Source: Candidatus Dormiibacterota bacterium
Lineage (GTDB): Bacteria > Chloroflexota > Dormibacteria > Aeolococcales > Aeolococcaceae
Length of the DNA: 60,365 bases
NCBI GenBank assembly: GCA_003153505.1
Contig: PLZA01000034.1
Coordinates: 133,911 to 194,275, forward strand
Reading direction: 5' to 3'
Positions 53,565 to 60,328 of this stretch are shown piece after piece. The notes beneath the pieces were generated by a model. The model saw only the letters and a list, made by a program, of their open reading frames with translations, was not told the origin of the DNA and searched no databases. The translations under genes and the position numbers were made by a program. Position 1 is the first letter of the stretch. Each line of letters begins with the position of its first letter.

Positions 53565-54242
53565 ATGCCGCGGTTCCGCGTTCCCGACTACATCCGAACC
53601 ACCTTCGCGGTCAGCGATTGGCGCGCTTTCCGCCTGTGCGGCATGGATGAGGTGGGTCGGGGGGCGTACGCCGGTCCGCTGGTCGCCGCCGCGGTGGTGC
53701 TGCCGCAGCGCTTCCGCCACCCGCTGCTCCGCGACAGCAAGTTGCTGACCGCCAGACAACGCGAGCTGGTCGGTGCTGTCCTGCGCGAGCGTGCCGTCGC
53801 GTGGGCGGTCGCGGAGGTGAGCGTCGATGACATCAACGCCCGGGGCCTCGGATGGGCGAATGTCGAGATCTTCCGTCGACTCGTCGATGCCGTCGACGCC
53901 GACGGGTATTGCTGCGACGGCAACCTTCGGATTCCGGTGTCGCGTCCCCTCCATTCTCTGGTCGCGGGGGATCGCAAGGTCCCCGCGGTCTCAGCAGCCT
54001 CGATCATCGCCAAGGTTCATCGGGACGCGCTCATGACACGGATGCATGAGGAGGCGCCCCACTACAACTGGGCGAGCAACAAAGGGTATGGCGCCCCCGA
54101 ACACCGCGCCGCCATCCGGGAGCACGGCCCGCACCCGGCGCATCGCCGTGTCTTCCTCGCGTCGGTCATGCAGACGGAGCTTGACCTGACCGGCACTGCC
54201 GCTCAGCGTCCGGTCGCGATGCCTGCCGTGGGGGCCGGCTGA
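53565..54242 (+). CDS. rnhB: Ribonuclease HII
   Basis: The 225-residue enzyme removes ribonucleotides from DNA. Motifs include CGMDEVGRGAYAGPLVAAAV (first acidic pair), LRDSKLLTARQRE, the acidic CCDGNLRIP and GDRKVPAVSAASIIAKVHRD. The N-terminal ~20 residues (PRFRVPDYIRTTF) precede the fold. A TACACT box at 53547-53552 lies 12 bases before ATG 53565. The C-terminal ~20 residues are low-complexity. Confidence 0.93.
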   Translation: MPRFRVPDYIRTTFAVSDWRAFRLCGMDEVGRGAYAGPLVAAAVVLPQRFRHPLLRDSKLLTARQRELVGAVLRERAVAWAVAEVSVDDINARGLGWANVEIFRRLVDAVDADGYCCDGNLRIPVSRPLHSLVAGDRKVPAVSAASIIAKVHRDALMTRMHEEAPHYNWASNKGYGAPEHRAAIREHGPHPAHRRVFLASVMQTELDLTGTAAQRPVAMPAVGAG

Positions 54243-54249
54243 ACCTCGG

Positions 54250-54480
54250 TCAGTTGGCGCCGCAGCCGCAGCTACCGCCGCAGCAACCGCCGCCACCGCC
54301 GCCCATTGAGGGCGAATCGTCCGAGCCGGATCCGGCGTGGACCGCAACCCGGCTGATCAGCGGCATGCTGGCCCGGCTCTCGCAGCTCGGGCAGACGGCG
54401 GCGACCTCGCGATCGGCCATCGGGCGGAGCAGCTCGAACACGGCCGAGCAGTCGTTGCAGCGGTATTCGTACAGAGGCAT
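54250..54480 (-). CDS. FmdB-type zinc-ribbon protein
   Basis: The 76-residue protein starts MPLYEYRCNDCSAVFELLRP with a second CPSCES pair, the FmdB putative regulatory zinc ribbon. It ends in a Gly/Cys tail (SMGGGGGGCCGGSCGCGAN), common in this family. FmdB-like ribbons are widespread, of unknown role, originally linked to expression of amidase/formamidase genes. It diverges from the SOS-boxed gene at 54548 and converges with rnhB. Confidence 0.88.
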   Translation of the reverse strand: MPLYEYRCNDCSAVFELLRPMADREVAAVCPSCESRASMPLISRVAVHAGSGSDDSPSMGGGGGGCCGGSCGCGAN

Positions 54481-54511
54481 CACTCGCAAGCGTACGCACG
54501 CTCGACACGAT

Positions 54512-54541
54512 TTGACAAGTCGAACATCTGTTCGGTAGACT
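54512..54541 (+). promoter_or_regulatory. Leaderless sigma-70 promoter containing a LexA-type box
   Basis: -35 TTGACA (54512-54517), 18-base spacer, -10 TAGACT (54536-54541), then six bases to ATG 54548, so transcription should start on or next to the start codon. The spacer holds CGAACATCTGTTCG (54521-54534), a perfect CGAAC-N4-GTTCG match to the LexA/DinR box of Gram-positive and actinobacterial SOS genes. LexA bound there would block RNA polymerase. Confidence 0.82.
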
Positions 54542-54547
54542 CGACCC

Positions 54548-54862
54548 ATGCCCATCCGCACCATCGAGTTGCAACTCCCGCTCGACGCCGATGAGGCCGG
54601 ATCGCTCGCCCGGCGTCGTGTGAGCCATCTCGCCGCGGTCGACGGGCTCGAGCCTGCGGCCTTCGTCAAGCTGATCCGCTCGTTCCCGTCCCTGCGCGCA
54701 ATCTACAGCGCGTCCGAGCCCGAGCTGGCACGGCTGGTCGGCCCGGTTGCGGCAGCCCGCATCCGGTGGTTCCTCGATGCACCGCTGGATACGGCCCTCG
54801 CCCGCGAGGCATCGCCGATCACGCTCAGAGACATCGCAGCACCACTGTCTTCCGCCGCCTGA
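54548..54862 (+). CDS. Small helix-hairpin-helix protein under a LexA-type box
   Basis: The 104-residue protein begins MPIRTIELQLPLDADEAGSL. Residues ~30-80 read VDGLEPAAFVKLIRSFPSLR then AIYSASEPELARLVGPVAAA and RIRWFLDAP, closely following the double helix-hairpin-helix pattern of UvrC/XPF C-termini (loss of the usual Gly-Val-Gly turns is partial). There is no nuclease domain. The promoter has a consensus SOS box, so DNA-damage induction is expected. It may bind branched DNA and guide a repair nuclease. The function is inferred. Confidence 0.7.
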   Translation: MPIRTIELQLPLDADEAGSLARRRVSHLAAVDGLEPAAFVKLIRSFPSLRAIYSASEPELARLVGPVAAARIRWFLDAPLDTALAREASPITLRDIAAPLSSAA

Positions 54863-54993
54863 TTGGCGCCCGCACGGCGCGTGCGGAGCGTTGAACAGTG
54901 CAACCAACGTAGAATCATTCCTTTGGTGCCAGTGGTGCCAGCTCAATGGCTTGGCGCCATACATGGCAGGTGAGAACGGAGGTTTGTTGCAGC

Positions 54994-55617
54994 ATGCGGA
55001 GTCGACGTTCCAGAGCTGCCGTGCTTGACCGCGGTCGCGCGGCCGATACGATCAGTGACCTTGCCGATCATGCGGTCACACTCGCGCGCGGCGCGGGAAG
55101 TGCTGCGCTTCCGACAGTGCAGCGTGGCGCGGAGGGGTTGAGCCAGGCCCTCCAGACGGCTGCGACCACATTGGCAGAGACAGCCGAGCATCTCGCGAGT
55201 GACCCGAAGGTCTCGGCGGCGAGCAACGCGGCACGCGAACGGATTGCCGACGCGTCCGACAAGTTGAGCACGGCGATCCGCCCAAAGAAGAAGACGCACC
55301 GCGTGCGCAAACTCCTGATTGGGGCCGCGATTGTCGGCGGGGTCTTCGCGCTGATCCAGTCACCGCTGCGCGGCAAGATCCAGGAGCGGCTCTTCGGACC
55401 GGCGCCGTCGGATGACGACGACCTTCCACAGATCACCCTACCCGATGACGATCGCCACGTCGAGATCACCGACCTGACCCAGCCAGCGCAGGCGGAGCCC
55501 GACCCCGCGGCCGACGTCGTCGGCACTCCGGTGGCCGCCGAGCCCACGCCGCGTGGGAGCCGGAGCCCCGGTCACAACCACGACGAACCTGCAGACAACC
55601 AGGAGACCAATGCCTGA
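54994..55617 (+). CDS. Single-pass membrane protein, Ala-rich helical with acidic tail
   Basis: The 207-residue product (ATG 54994, GGAGG about 11 bases upstream) has an Ala-rich amphipathic helical N-half (SQALQTAATTLAETAEHLAS), a basic stretch (PKKKTHRVRK), one transmembrane segment (LLIGAAIVGGVFALIQS) near residue 115, and a polar, Asp/Pro-rich C-terminus. The N-half resembles apolipoprotein-like or YtxH-type stress proteins. No catalytic motif was recognised. It overlaps the next gene by eight bases. Confidence 0.65.
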   Translation: MRSRRSRAAVLDRGRAADTISDLADHAVTLARGAGSAALPTVQRGAEGLSQALQTAATTLAETAEHLASDPKVSAASNAARERIADASDKLSTAIRPKKKTHRVRKLLIGAAIVGGVFALIQSPLRGKIQERLFGPAPSDDDDLPQITLPDDDRHVEITDLTQPAQAEPDPAADVVGTPVAAEPTPRGSRSPGHNHDEPADNQETNA

Positions 55618-56266
55618 CGACCGCCCATATCAGGGACGCCCGTCCTCGGACCGCCCATATCAGGGACGCCCGTCCTCGGACCGTCCCTCGTTTTCCGGCC
55701 CCCGGCAGTTCTCGGGGCCCCGACCCAGCTTCAACAACAACGACTCCCGGCCGCCGTTCCGCCCAGCGCCTCGAGTAGAGGTCCCCGCCGCCCCGATGTC
55801 GCACTCGCTGCGTCTTCGCGACGGTGACCGTGAGATCGAGGTGAGCGGATCCGCCGCGTTCGTGCGCCAGGTGCTCGATGACCTTCCCGCCATGTGGACC
55901 CGCCTGCACGGGGAGGGGTCGACGCGACCCGCCCGGATCGATCTCCCGACGCACCACGACGTACCGGCAGCGGTGCCTGTCGTGGCCGCGGAGCAGCCGA
56001 ATCGGGTGCCCGAAAGCGCCCCCGAGCCCTCGCCCGTCAAGGCGCCGGTAGCGGCATCCAACGGCAAGCACACGACGACGCGCAGCACACCCGACGACAA
56101 GGTCATCGCCGTCCTCAAGGAATCGACGCGTCCCCTTGCGGTTGCCGCGATCCGGAAGCGTCTCGGTGGCAGCTTCACACCCCAGCAGGTGCGTCGCATC
56201 CTGGAGCGGAACGCTCCAAAGGTGTCGGTCACAGACGAGCGGCCCGCGACCTACCGTCTGCGCTAG
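55610..56266 (+). CDS. Disordered protein with C-terminal winged-helix-like domain
   Basis: The 218-residue protein has an N-terminal disordered part rich in Arg, Pro, Ser and Gly built on two identical DRPYQGRPSS units. A short beta segment (SHSLRLRDGDREIEVSGSA) follows with FVRQVLDDLPAMW. The C-terminal ~60 residues (VIAVLKESTRPLAVAAIRKR, TPQQVRRILERNAPKV) look like a winged helix. The Arg-rich low-complexity region suggests RNA or DNA binding. It is co-translated with the preceding membrane protein. No named family was recognised. Confidence 0.65.
   Translation: MPDDRPYQGRPSSDRPYQGRPSSDRPSFSGPRQFSGPRPSFNNNDSRPPFRPAPRVEVPAAPMSHSLRLRDGDREIEVSGSAAFVRQVLDDLPAMWTRLHGEGSTRPARIDLPTHHDVPAAVPVVAAEQPNRVPESAPEPSPVKAPVAASNGKHTTTRSTPDDKVIAVLKESTRPLAVAAIRKRLGGSFTPQQVRRILERNAPKVSVTDERPATYRLR
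55621..55680 (+). repeat. Perfect 30-bp tandem repeat, two copies
   Basis: Bases 55621-55650 and 55651-55680 are identical and encode two DRPYQGRPSS units in frame near the start of the winged-helix protein. The perfect identity implies a recent duplication and possible copy-number variation between strains. Confidence 0.9.
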
Positions 56267-56349
56267 CGGCCCGCCGGCTTGAGCCGGCGTCTCTCGCGAG
56301 GGTCAGGGGTCGACTGCCGCTCATAATGGCGCGGGCAGGGAACTGAACT

Positions 56350-56817
56350 ATGCGACGTCCATTCCTCGTCCTCCTGACCGCCATGCTCGTCGGCGTCAGC
56401 GCGTGCGGGTCGGCGACGCCAAGTGCGGATCCGACCAACTCGGGAACGCCGGCGCCCACTCCCTACCCGACCCCCTCGGGCGGTCTCGGGCATCGCCCGT
56501 CCTCGCCGGTGAAGATCACACTGATCTCCCCAGTCACCGGGAACACCGTGCACGGAACCTCGGTGCTGGTCAGGGTGGCTGTGACCGGTGGCATCGTCAC
56601 CGCTGCGGTGAGCGCGGACATTTCCCCCACCAAGGGGCACGTGCACCTCTATCTCAACAACCAGCTGATCTACATGGCATACACGCTGCAGCAGGAGATC
56701 ACCGTGCAACCTGGGCTCGAATACTCGATGTACGCGGAGTTCGTCGCACAGGATCACTTCCCATTCGCGCCCCGGGACGTCACGCCGACGATCTTCTTCA
56801 CCGTCGCTCCGGCCTGA
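56350..56817 (+). CDS. Small lipoprotein of unknown function
   Basis: The 155-residue protein has a lipoprotein signal (FLVLLTAMLVGVSAC, Cys near 19), a Ser/Thr/Pro linker (PTNSGTPAPTPYPTPSGG) and a beta-sandwich-like domain: VKITLISPVTGNTVHGTSVL, KGHVHLYLNNQLIYM and FAPRDVTPTIFFTV. The HVHLYLNN element is like that of copper- or glycan-associated Ig-like domains, but no metal site is clear. It sits ten bases before a membrane protein with a similar outer domain; the two probably form a pair. Confidence 0.7.
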   Translation: MRRPFLVLLTAMLVGVSACGSATPSADPTNSGTPAPTPYPTPSGGLGHRPSSPVKITLISPVTGNTVHGTSVLVRVAVTGGIVTAAVSADISPTKGHVHLYLNNQLIYMAYTLQQEITVQPGLEYSMYAEFVAQDHFPFAPRDVTPTIFFTVAPA

Positions 56818-56827
56818 CCGAGGCGCG

Positions 56828-57343
56828 GTGACCGCACACATCGTCAGCGGCCTTCCACTCCCGCTTCAGTGGGGCCTGGCTCTGCTGATCTTCGGCGGCG
56901 GCCTCCTGGTCTTCGCGGTGCGGCGCAGCCTGCTCCGCGTCGCCGGAGGCATCGCTGCCCTGTGCGGTGCAGGCGGTCTGATTGCGAGTTGGGTGCTCAG
57001 CCCAGCGCTGATCGTGGCCGCGCCGTACGCTGTGCAGATCGTGTCCCCACCACCCGGAGCCGACGTCGGAGTGCCGGTGACGCTCACGGTGTGCGGGGTG
57101 CAGGCGTCAGGCGCGCTCGTCCCGGCGACATCCTCGCAGTACTACCTCGCGGTCATCGTCGACGGCGTCCAGACGCCCACCGTCGATGTCTGGCACGTGC
57201 CCGTGGATCTGTCCCCGGGCCGGCATTCCGTGCAAGTGGAGCTCGTGTCGCCGAGCCACCAGGCATTCAATCCGCCGGCGACCTTTCGGGAGACGATCAC
57301 CGTCCTCCCGGGCGCAGCGCCCCCCGGACCCGGATCCTGTTGA
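56828..57343 (+). CDS. Two-helix membrane protein with outer beta domain
   Basis: The 171-residue protein starts at GTG 56828 with two transmembrane helices (LQWGLALLIFGGGLLVFAVR and VAGGIAALCGAGGLIASWVL). An exported domain begins VQIVSPPPGADVGVPVTLTV and contains QYYLAVIVDGVQTPTVDVWH and PGRHSVQVELVSPSHQAFNP. The outer domain resembles that of the preceding lipoprotein. Its stop overlaps the TTG start of the response regulator (TTGA), suggesting a shared message and perhaps a sensing role. Confidence 0.65.
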   Translation: MTAHIVSGLPLPLQWGLALLIFGGGLLVFAVRRSLLRVAGGIAALCGAGGLIASWVLSPALIVAAPYAVQIVSPPPGADVGVPVTLTVCGVQASGALVPATSSQYYLAVIVDGVQTPTVDVWHVPVDLSPGRHSVQVELVSPSHQAFNPPATFRETITVLPGAAPPGPGSC

Positions 57344-58041
57344 CCGACGAACGGCGCGCGCACATCCTTGTCGTCGAGGACGACACCGCGCTGCGCGAAG
57401 TCGTGTCCGGCGCGCTGACCTCGGCCGGCTACGAGACCTCGCTTGCGGCGCACGGCATCACCGCGTCGCAGATGCTCCAGGACGACAAGGCGTTCGACAT
57501 CGTCCTGCTCGACATCGGCCTACCCTTCATCGACGGGTGGCACCTGCTCGAGCAGATGCAGGATCGCAGCCGGCCAGGGGTCATCGTGATCAGTGCGCGA
57601 GGCGAGGAAAGCGACAAGATCCGCGCGCTCGATCTCGGCGCGGATGACTATCTCGCCAAGCCCTTCAGCGCCGACGAGCTCCTCGCCCGTATCCGCGCGG
57701 TGCTGCGCAGGGTTCGGCCGCCCGACGAGGCGCCCGGCGTCGTGGTTCACGGCGCTGTCCGAGTGGATCTCGCCGCTCGCGCGGTGACCCGTGCCGGCAC
57801 CGAGGTACGCCTCTCGCCAACCGAATGGCTGCTGCTTGCGGAGCTGGCACGCAACGCCGGCGTGACCCTCGACCATCGCGCGCTGCTCCAGCGGGTCTGG
57901 GGGCCGCAGTACGCGGATGAACGCAACTACCTCCGGACATTCGCGCAGCGCCTGCGCGTCAAGCTCGAGGACGACCCCGCGCATCCGGAGATCGTCGTGA
58001 CCGTGGGACGCCAGGGATACCGGTTCGGACCGCCTCGTTGA
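57340..58041 (+). CDS. kdpE: OmpR-family response regulator, KdpE-like
   Basis: The 233-residue regulator has a receiver with the acidic pocket (HILVVEDDTALRE), the phosphoacceptor Asp in IVLLDIGLPFIDGWH, and Lys in DYLAKPFSADELLARIRAVL. A winged-helix DNA-binding domain follows with VWGPQYADERNYLRTFAQRL, the KdpE-type recognition helix. TTG 57340 overlaps the upstream stop. No histidine kinase gene lies in this window; the kdp genes at 60145 onward are likely targets. Confidence 0.87.
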   Translation: MTDERRAHILVVEDDTALREVVSGALTSAGYETSLAAHGITASQMLQDDKAFDIVLLDIGLPFIDGWHLLEQMQDRSRPGVIVISARGEESDKIRALDLGADDYLAKPFSADELLARIRAVLRRVRPPDEAPGVVVHGAVRVDLAARAVTRAGTEVRLSPTEWLLLAELARNAGVTLDHRALLQRVWGPQYADERNYLRTFAQRLRVKLEDDPAHPEIVVTVGRQGYRFGPPR

Positions 58042-58110
58042 TGCTCTGTTGACTCCCGCAGGGACATCATGGTGTTGCGATGGTGTGAGGCTGCACAAAG
58101 GAGATTCGAG

Positions 58111-58512
58111 ATGATGCGTGCACACGAATACGTCGTTGTCGCGCCGGGCATGGAGCATGTTCTCGAGCGCGTGAGCAGCGAGCTTCTCAAGCGTCACACC
58201 TATGTCGAGGCACTCTGGGTTGCCGAACAGGGCGATCAGGCGGTGTGCCGGCTGGTCACCGACGATCGCGACGGTGCGACCGCGGCAATCAGGGCTGCCG
58301 GTTACGCGGTGTCGAATGTCCGCGAGGTGCTCGTCGATCGGTTCCCTGACGAGCCGGGTGTTCTCGCGGCGATCAGCCGGCGCGCCACCGACGCCGGCCT
58401 CACACTGGCCAGCGCCTACCCAGGCGCGCACGGCGATCTGGTTCTTGCGTGCGACGACCTCAACGCTCTGGAGGCAGCGGTCATCGAACGGCCGACCGGA
58501 GGCGGGATCTAG
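58111..58512 (+). CDS. ACT-like domain protein
   Basis: The 133-residue protein starts at ATG 58111 with AAAGGAG upstream. The second half reads EVLVDRFPDEPGVLAAISRR, then ATDAGLTLASAYPGAHGDLV, an ACT fold of the kind that binds amino acids and other small ligands. The first half (EYVVVAPGMEHVLERVSSEL, YVEALWVAEQGDQAVCRLVT) may be a divergent second domain. The ligand is unknown. Between the KdpE-like regulator and the DUF4118 protein it may feed a metabolic signal into Kdp control. Confidence 0.7.
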   Translation: MMRAHEYVVVAPGMEHVLERVSSELLKRHTYVEALWVAEQGDQAVCRLVTDDRDGATAAIRAAGYAVSNVREVLVDRFPDEPGVLAAISRRATDAGLTLASAYPGAHGDLVLACDDLNALEAAVIERPTGGGI

Positions 58513-58517
58513 CTCGG

Positions 58518-59372
58518 GTGGCGATCATGCTCCCGAGCGCAGCGCCCCCCGAGCCCGAGCGCCGCTGGCACCACCGGTGGGATCGGACCGCGGCTGTCGC
58601 CGGCAGGATCAGGCCAGCGGCTGTTCTGGTTGCTGCGATGGTCGCACCGGTTGCGCTGACTTCGGCGATGCTGCCGTTCCGCGACCAGGTCCCGGGCGCG
58701 ACGGTCGCTCTCGGCCTCGCCGTGCTGGTGTCACTGCTCGCCGCGGTCGGGACTCGAGTCACGGCCGTCATCGCCGCCCTGTCTGCGGCGTTGTGCTTCG
58801 ACGTCGGCTTCACGCAGCCGTACGGATCGCTCGCGATCTCTCATCCCCAGGACATCGAAACGACCGCTCTGCTCCTCGTCGGAGGCGTCATCGTCGGTCA
58901 GCTCTCAGCGCGAAATCGGAGGAACCGCGGACTGGCCGTGCGGACGAGCGAGGATCTCGGCCGCATCCAGTCGGTCGCGGAGATGATGGCCGGCGGCGCC
59001 CCCGCTGACGATGTGGTTACGGCGGTCGCGGACGAATTGCACAGCCTGCTCGGGTTGCGCAACTGCTGGTTCGAGACGTCGCGTCCCGGCAAACCCGGGC
59101 CGACGATCGACCGGAACGGCAACGTCAGCTGGGGGCGGCTCTGGTGGGGGTTCGACACCCTGGGGCTGCCCGGGAAGGAGATCACCATTGAGGTCGAGCA
59201 CGACCAGCGCCGCCTCGGCCGCTACGTGCTCGTCGCCGAGCCCGGCACCAAGGTGCGCCGCGACCAACTGCTCGCCGCGGTCACGCTGGCCGACCAGGCC
59301 GGTGCGGCAATCGGCGCCGCCGGTGTGCCGGTGGCGATCGCGCATCACGGACTCCGCAGCGGAAGTCATTGA
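58518..59372 (+). CDS. DUF4118-GAF membrane protein (KdpD sensor fragment without kinase)
   Basis: The 284-residue protein has four hydrophobic helices (about 35-140: AAVLVAAMVAPVALTSAML, VALGLAVLVSLLAAVG, FDVGFTQPYGSLAI, ALLLVGGVIVGQL) matching KdpD's DUF4118 transmembrane domain. A GAF-like domain (about 165-280) follows with ELHSLLGLRNCWFE and QAGAAIGAAG. It stops there: no HisKA or ATPase domain, and no N-terminal KdpD domain. GTG 58518 or ATG 58527 may be the start. It may sense or relay potassium status through another protein. Confidence 0.82.
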   Translation: MAIMLPSAAPPEPERRWHHRWDRTAAVAGRIRPAAVLVAAMVAPVALTSAMLPFRDQVPGATVALGLAVLVSLLAAVGTRVTAVIAALSAALCFDVGFTQPYGSLAISHPQDIETTALLLVGGVIVGQLSARNRRNRGLAVRTSEDLGRIQSVAEMMAGGAPADDVVTAVADELHSLLGLRNCWFETSRPGKPGPTIDRNGNVSWGRLWWGFDTLGLPGKEITIEVEHDQRRLGRYVLVAEPGTKVRRDQLLAAVTLADQAGAAIGAAGVPVAIAHHGLRSGSH

Positions 59373-59441
59373 CTGGTTGTTGACGGCTGCGGGGATAGAT
59401 TGGATCCAGTGGTTCGTTGGCCCGTTCACTGGTAAGACGCA

Positions 59442-59864
59442 ATGTTCACAACGATTCTTGTCGCTTCCGATGGTTCCGAGACCGCTGACCGCGTAGTCAC
59501 GGTTGCGCAGTCGCTGGCAAAGCAAGATCAGTCAAAGGTGGTCGTCGCCCACGTCAATGAATTGATGGCGGGACGCGGTGGCGCACATTCGGTGCGTCCC
59601 AATGAGGATCTTCTTCAGCTCCACGTGCGCCAGCAGGTTGCCGACCTGAAGGCCGCCGGCCTGGACGTGGAGATCCACATGCAGTCGACGATCGGCAAGG
59701 CCGCCAAGGCGATCGCCGAGATGGCGCGTGAGTGCCACGCCGACCTCATCGTTGCAGGTGCCAGCAAGCATGGCCCCCTGGCCGATCTCGTCTTCGGCAC
59801 GGCCGGTCAGCGCATGTACCGGCTTGCGCCCTGCCCCGTGCTGGTCGTCCCCGCGCAAAACTAA
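59442..59864 (+). CDS. Universal stress protein (UspA family)
   Basis: This 140-residue protein begins with VASDGSETADRVVTVAQSLA and ends with LIVAGASKHGPLADLVFGTA and LAPCPVLVVP, the fold of a single UspA domain with an ATP-binding-type Gly-rich loop. In normal KdpD a USP domain lies inside the protein; here it is separate and sits between the DUF4118 protein and kdpF. It may bind ATP or cAMP, or take the role of KdpD's USP domain, which has been reported to modulate the Kdp system. Confidence 0.85.
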   Translation: MFTTILVASDGSETADRVVTVAQSLAKQDQSKVVVAHVNELMAGRGGAHSVRPNEDLLQLHVRQQVADLKAAGLDVEIHMQSTIGKAAKAIAEMARECHADLIVAGASKHGPLADLVFGTAGQRMYRLAPCPVLVVPAQN

Positions 59865-59881
59865 CCTCCACATGAGGCCGT

Positions 59882-59901
59882 GGGACGGTCTTAGCCGTCC
59901 C
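59882..59901 (+). terminator. Hairpin after the universal stress protein gene
   Basis: GGGACGG (59882-59888) pairs with CCGTCCC (59895-59901) around a six-base loop, 17 bases after the stop. No T-tract follows, so it is a weak candidate. Confidence 0.45.
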
Positions 59902-59927
59902 GCGGCGTTCCCACTCGGGTTAGTCGG

Positions 59928-59951
59928 CGCCGGCGCGCGTGTGCGCCGGCG
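59928..59951 (+). other. Strong GC hairpin in the kdp leader region
   Basis: CGCCGGCGC (59928-59936) pairs perfectly with GCGCCGGCG (59943-59951) around GCGTGT. The ~190 bases from here to 60144 carry no gene, and I recognise no known riboswitch in them. Confidence 0.4.
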
Positions 59952-60101
59952 GTAGTGCTGGACGGCGTTGCGATCAGAGTCCCGCCGGCCGGTTCCGGGT
60001 CGACGGGTCGAAGGTCCCTGTACGCGGTGCCTCGCGACCCTTGGGTGGGCGTTTGCTCGGGTTACAAGATGCGCCCATGGAGATCAAACGGTCCACGAAT
60101 T

Positions 60102-60136
60102 CGTTGATGGGCCGTTGATGGATTCCTGAAGATACT
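60102..60136 (+). promoter_or_regulatory. kdp promoter with 11-bp-spaced direct repeats
   Basis: CGTTGATGG occurs at 60102-60110 and 60113-60121, 11 bp apart (one helical turn), followed nine bases later by GATACT (60131-60136). OmpR-family regulators bind direct repeats in the -35 region in just this arrangement, so KdpE binding is likely. ATG 60145 is eight bases beyond the -10, making the transcript nearly leaderless. Confidence 0.55.
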
Positions 60137-60144
60137 GTCCTCAA

Positions 60145-60231
60145 ATGCCACTTGATCTGCTCGTCCTGCTGTGCTTCGTCGGGATGCTCGTTGCGGGCAT
60201 CCTGATGGTTGACGGCCTCCGGAGGATCTGA
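60145..60231 (+). CDS. 28-residue membrane peptide ahead of kdpF
   Basis: ATG 60145 to TGA 60231 encodes 28 residues: a single hydrophobic helix (LLVLLCFVGMLVAGILMV) followed by DGLRRI. It has the look of a KdpF-type subunit but precedes the recognised kdpF by two bases. It may be a duplicated KdpF, a small regulator of the pump, or a leader peptide. The kdpF ribosome binding site (GGAGG, 60221-60225) lies within its last codons, so translation of the two is linked. Confidence 0.6.
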   Translation: MPLDLLVLLCFVGMLVAGILMVDGLRRI

Positions 60232-60232
60232 C

Positions 60233-60328
60233 ATGGGAGATCTCACCGGGTACATCGTCGCCGCGATCATCGCGTTGATTGCGGCGATCTACCTGCTGGT
60301 CGCGCTGGTCGCCCCGGAGCGCTTCTGA
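60233..60328 (+). CDS. kdpF: KdpF subunit of the potassium-transporting ATPase
   Basis: The 31-residue protein (GYIVAAIIALIAAIYLLVAL, then VAPERF) is one transmembrane helix with the typical YLxxAL-xxPERF ending of KdpF, which stabilises the KdpABC complex. GGAGG lies eight bases upstream. Its TGA shares a base with the next ATG (kdpA). Confidence 0.88.
   Translation: MGDLTGYIVAAIIALIAAIYLLVALVAPERF

Noticed and set aside
59865..60144. c-di-AMP (ydaO-type) riboswitch before kdp
   Set aside because: Kdp operons can carry one, but the conserved ydaO core sequences are not visible; only simple hairpins are seen.
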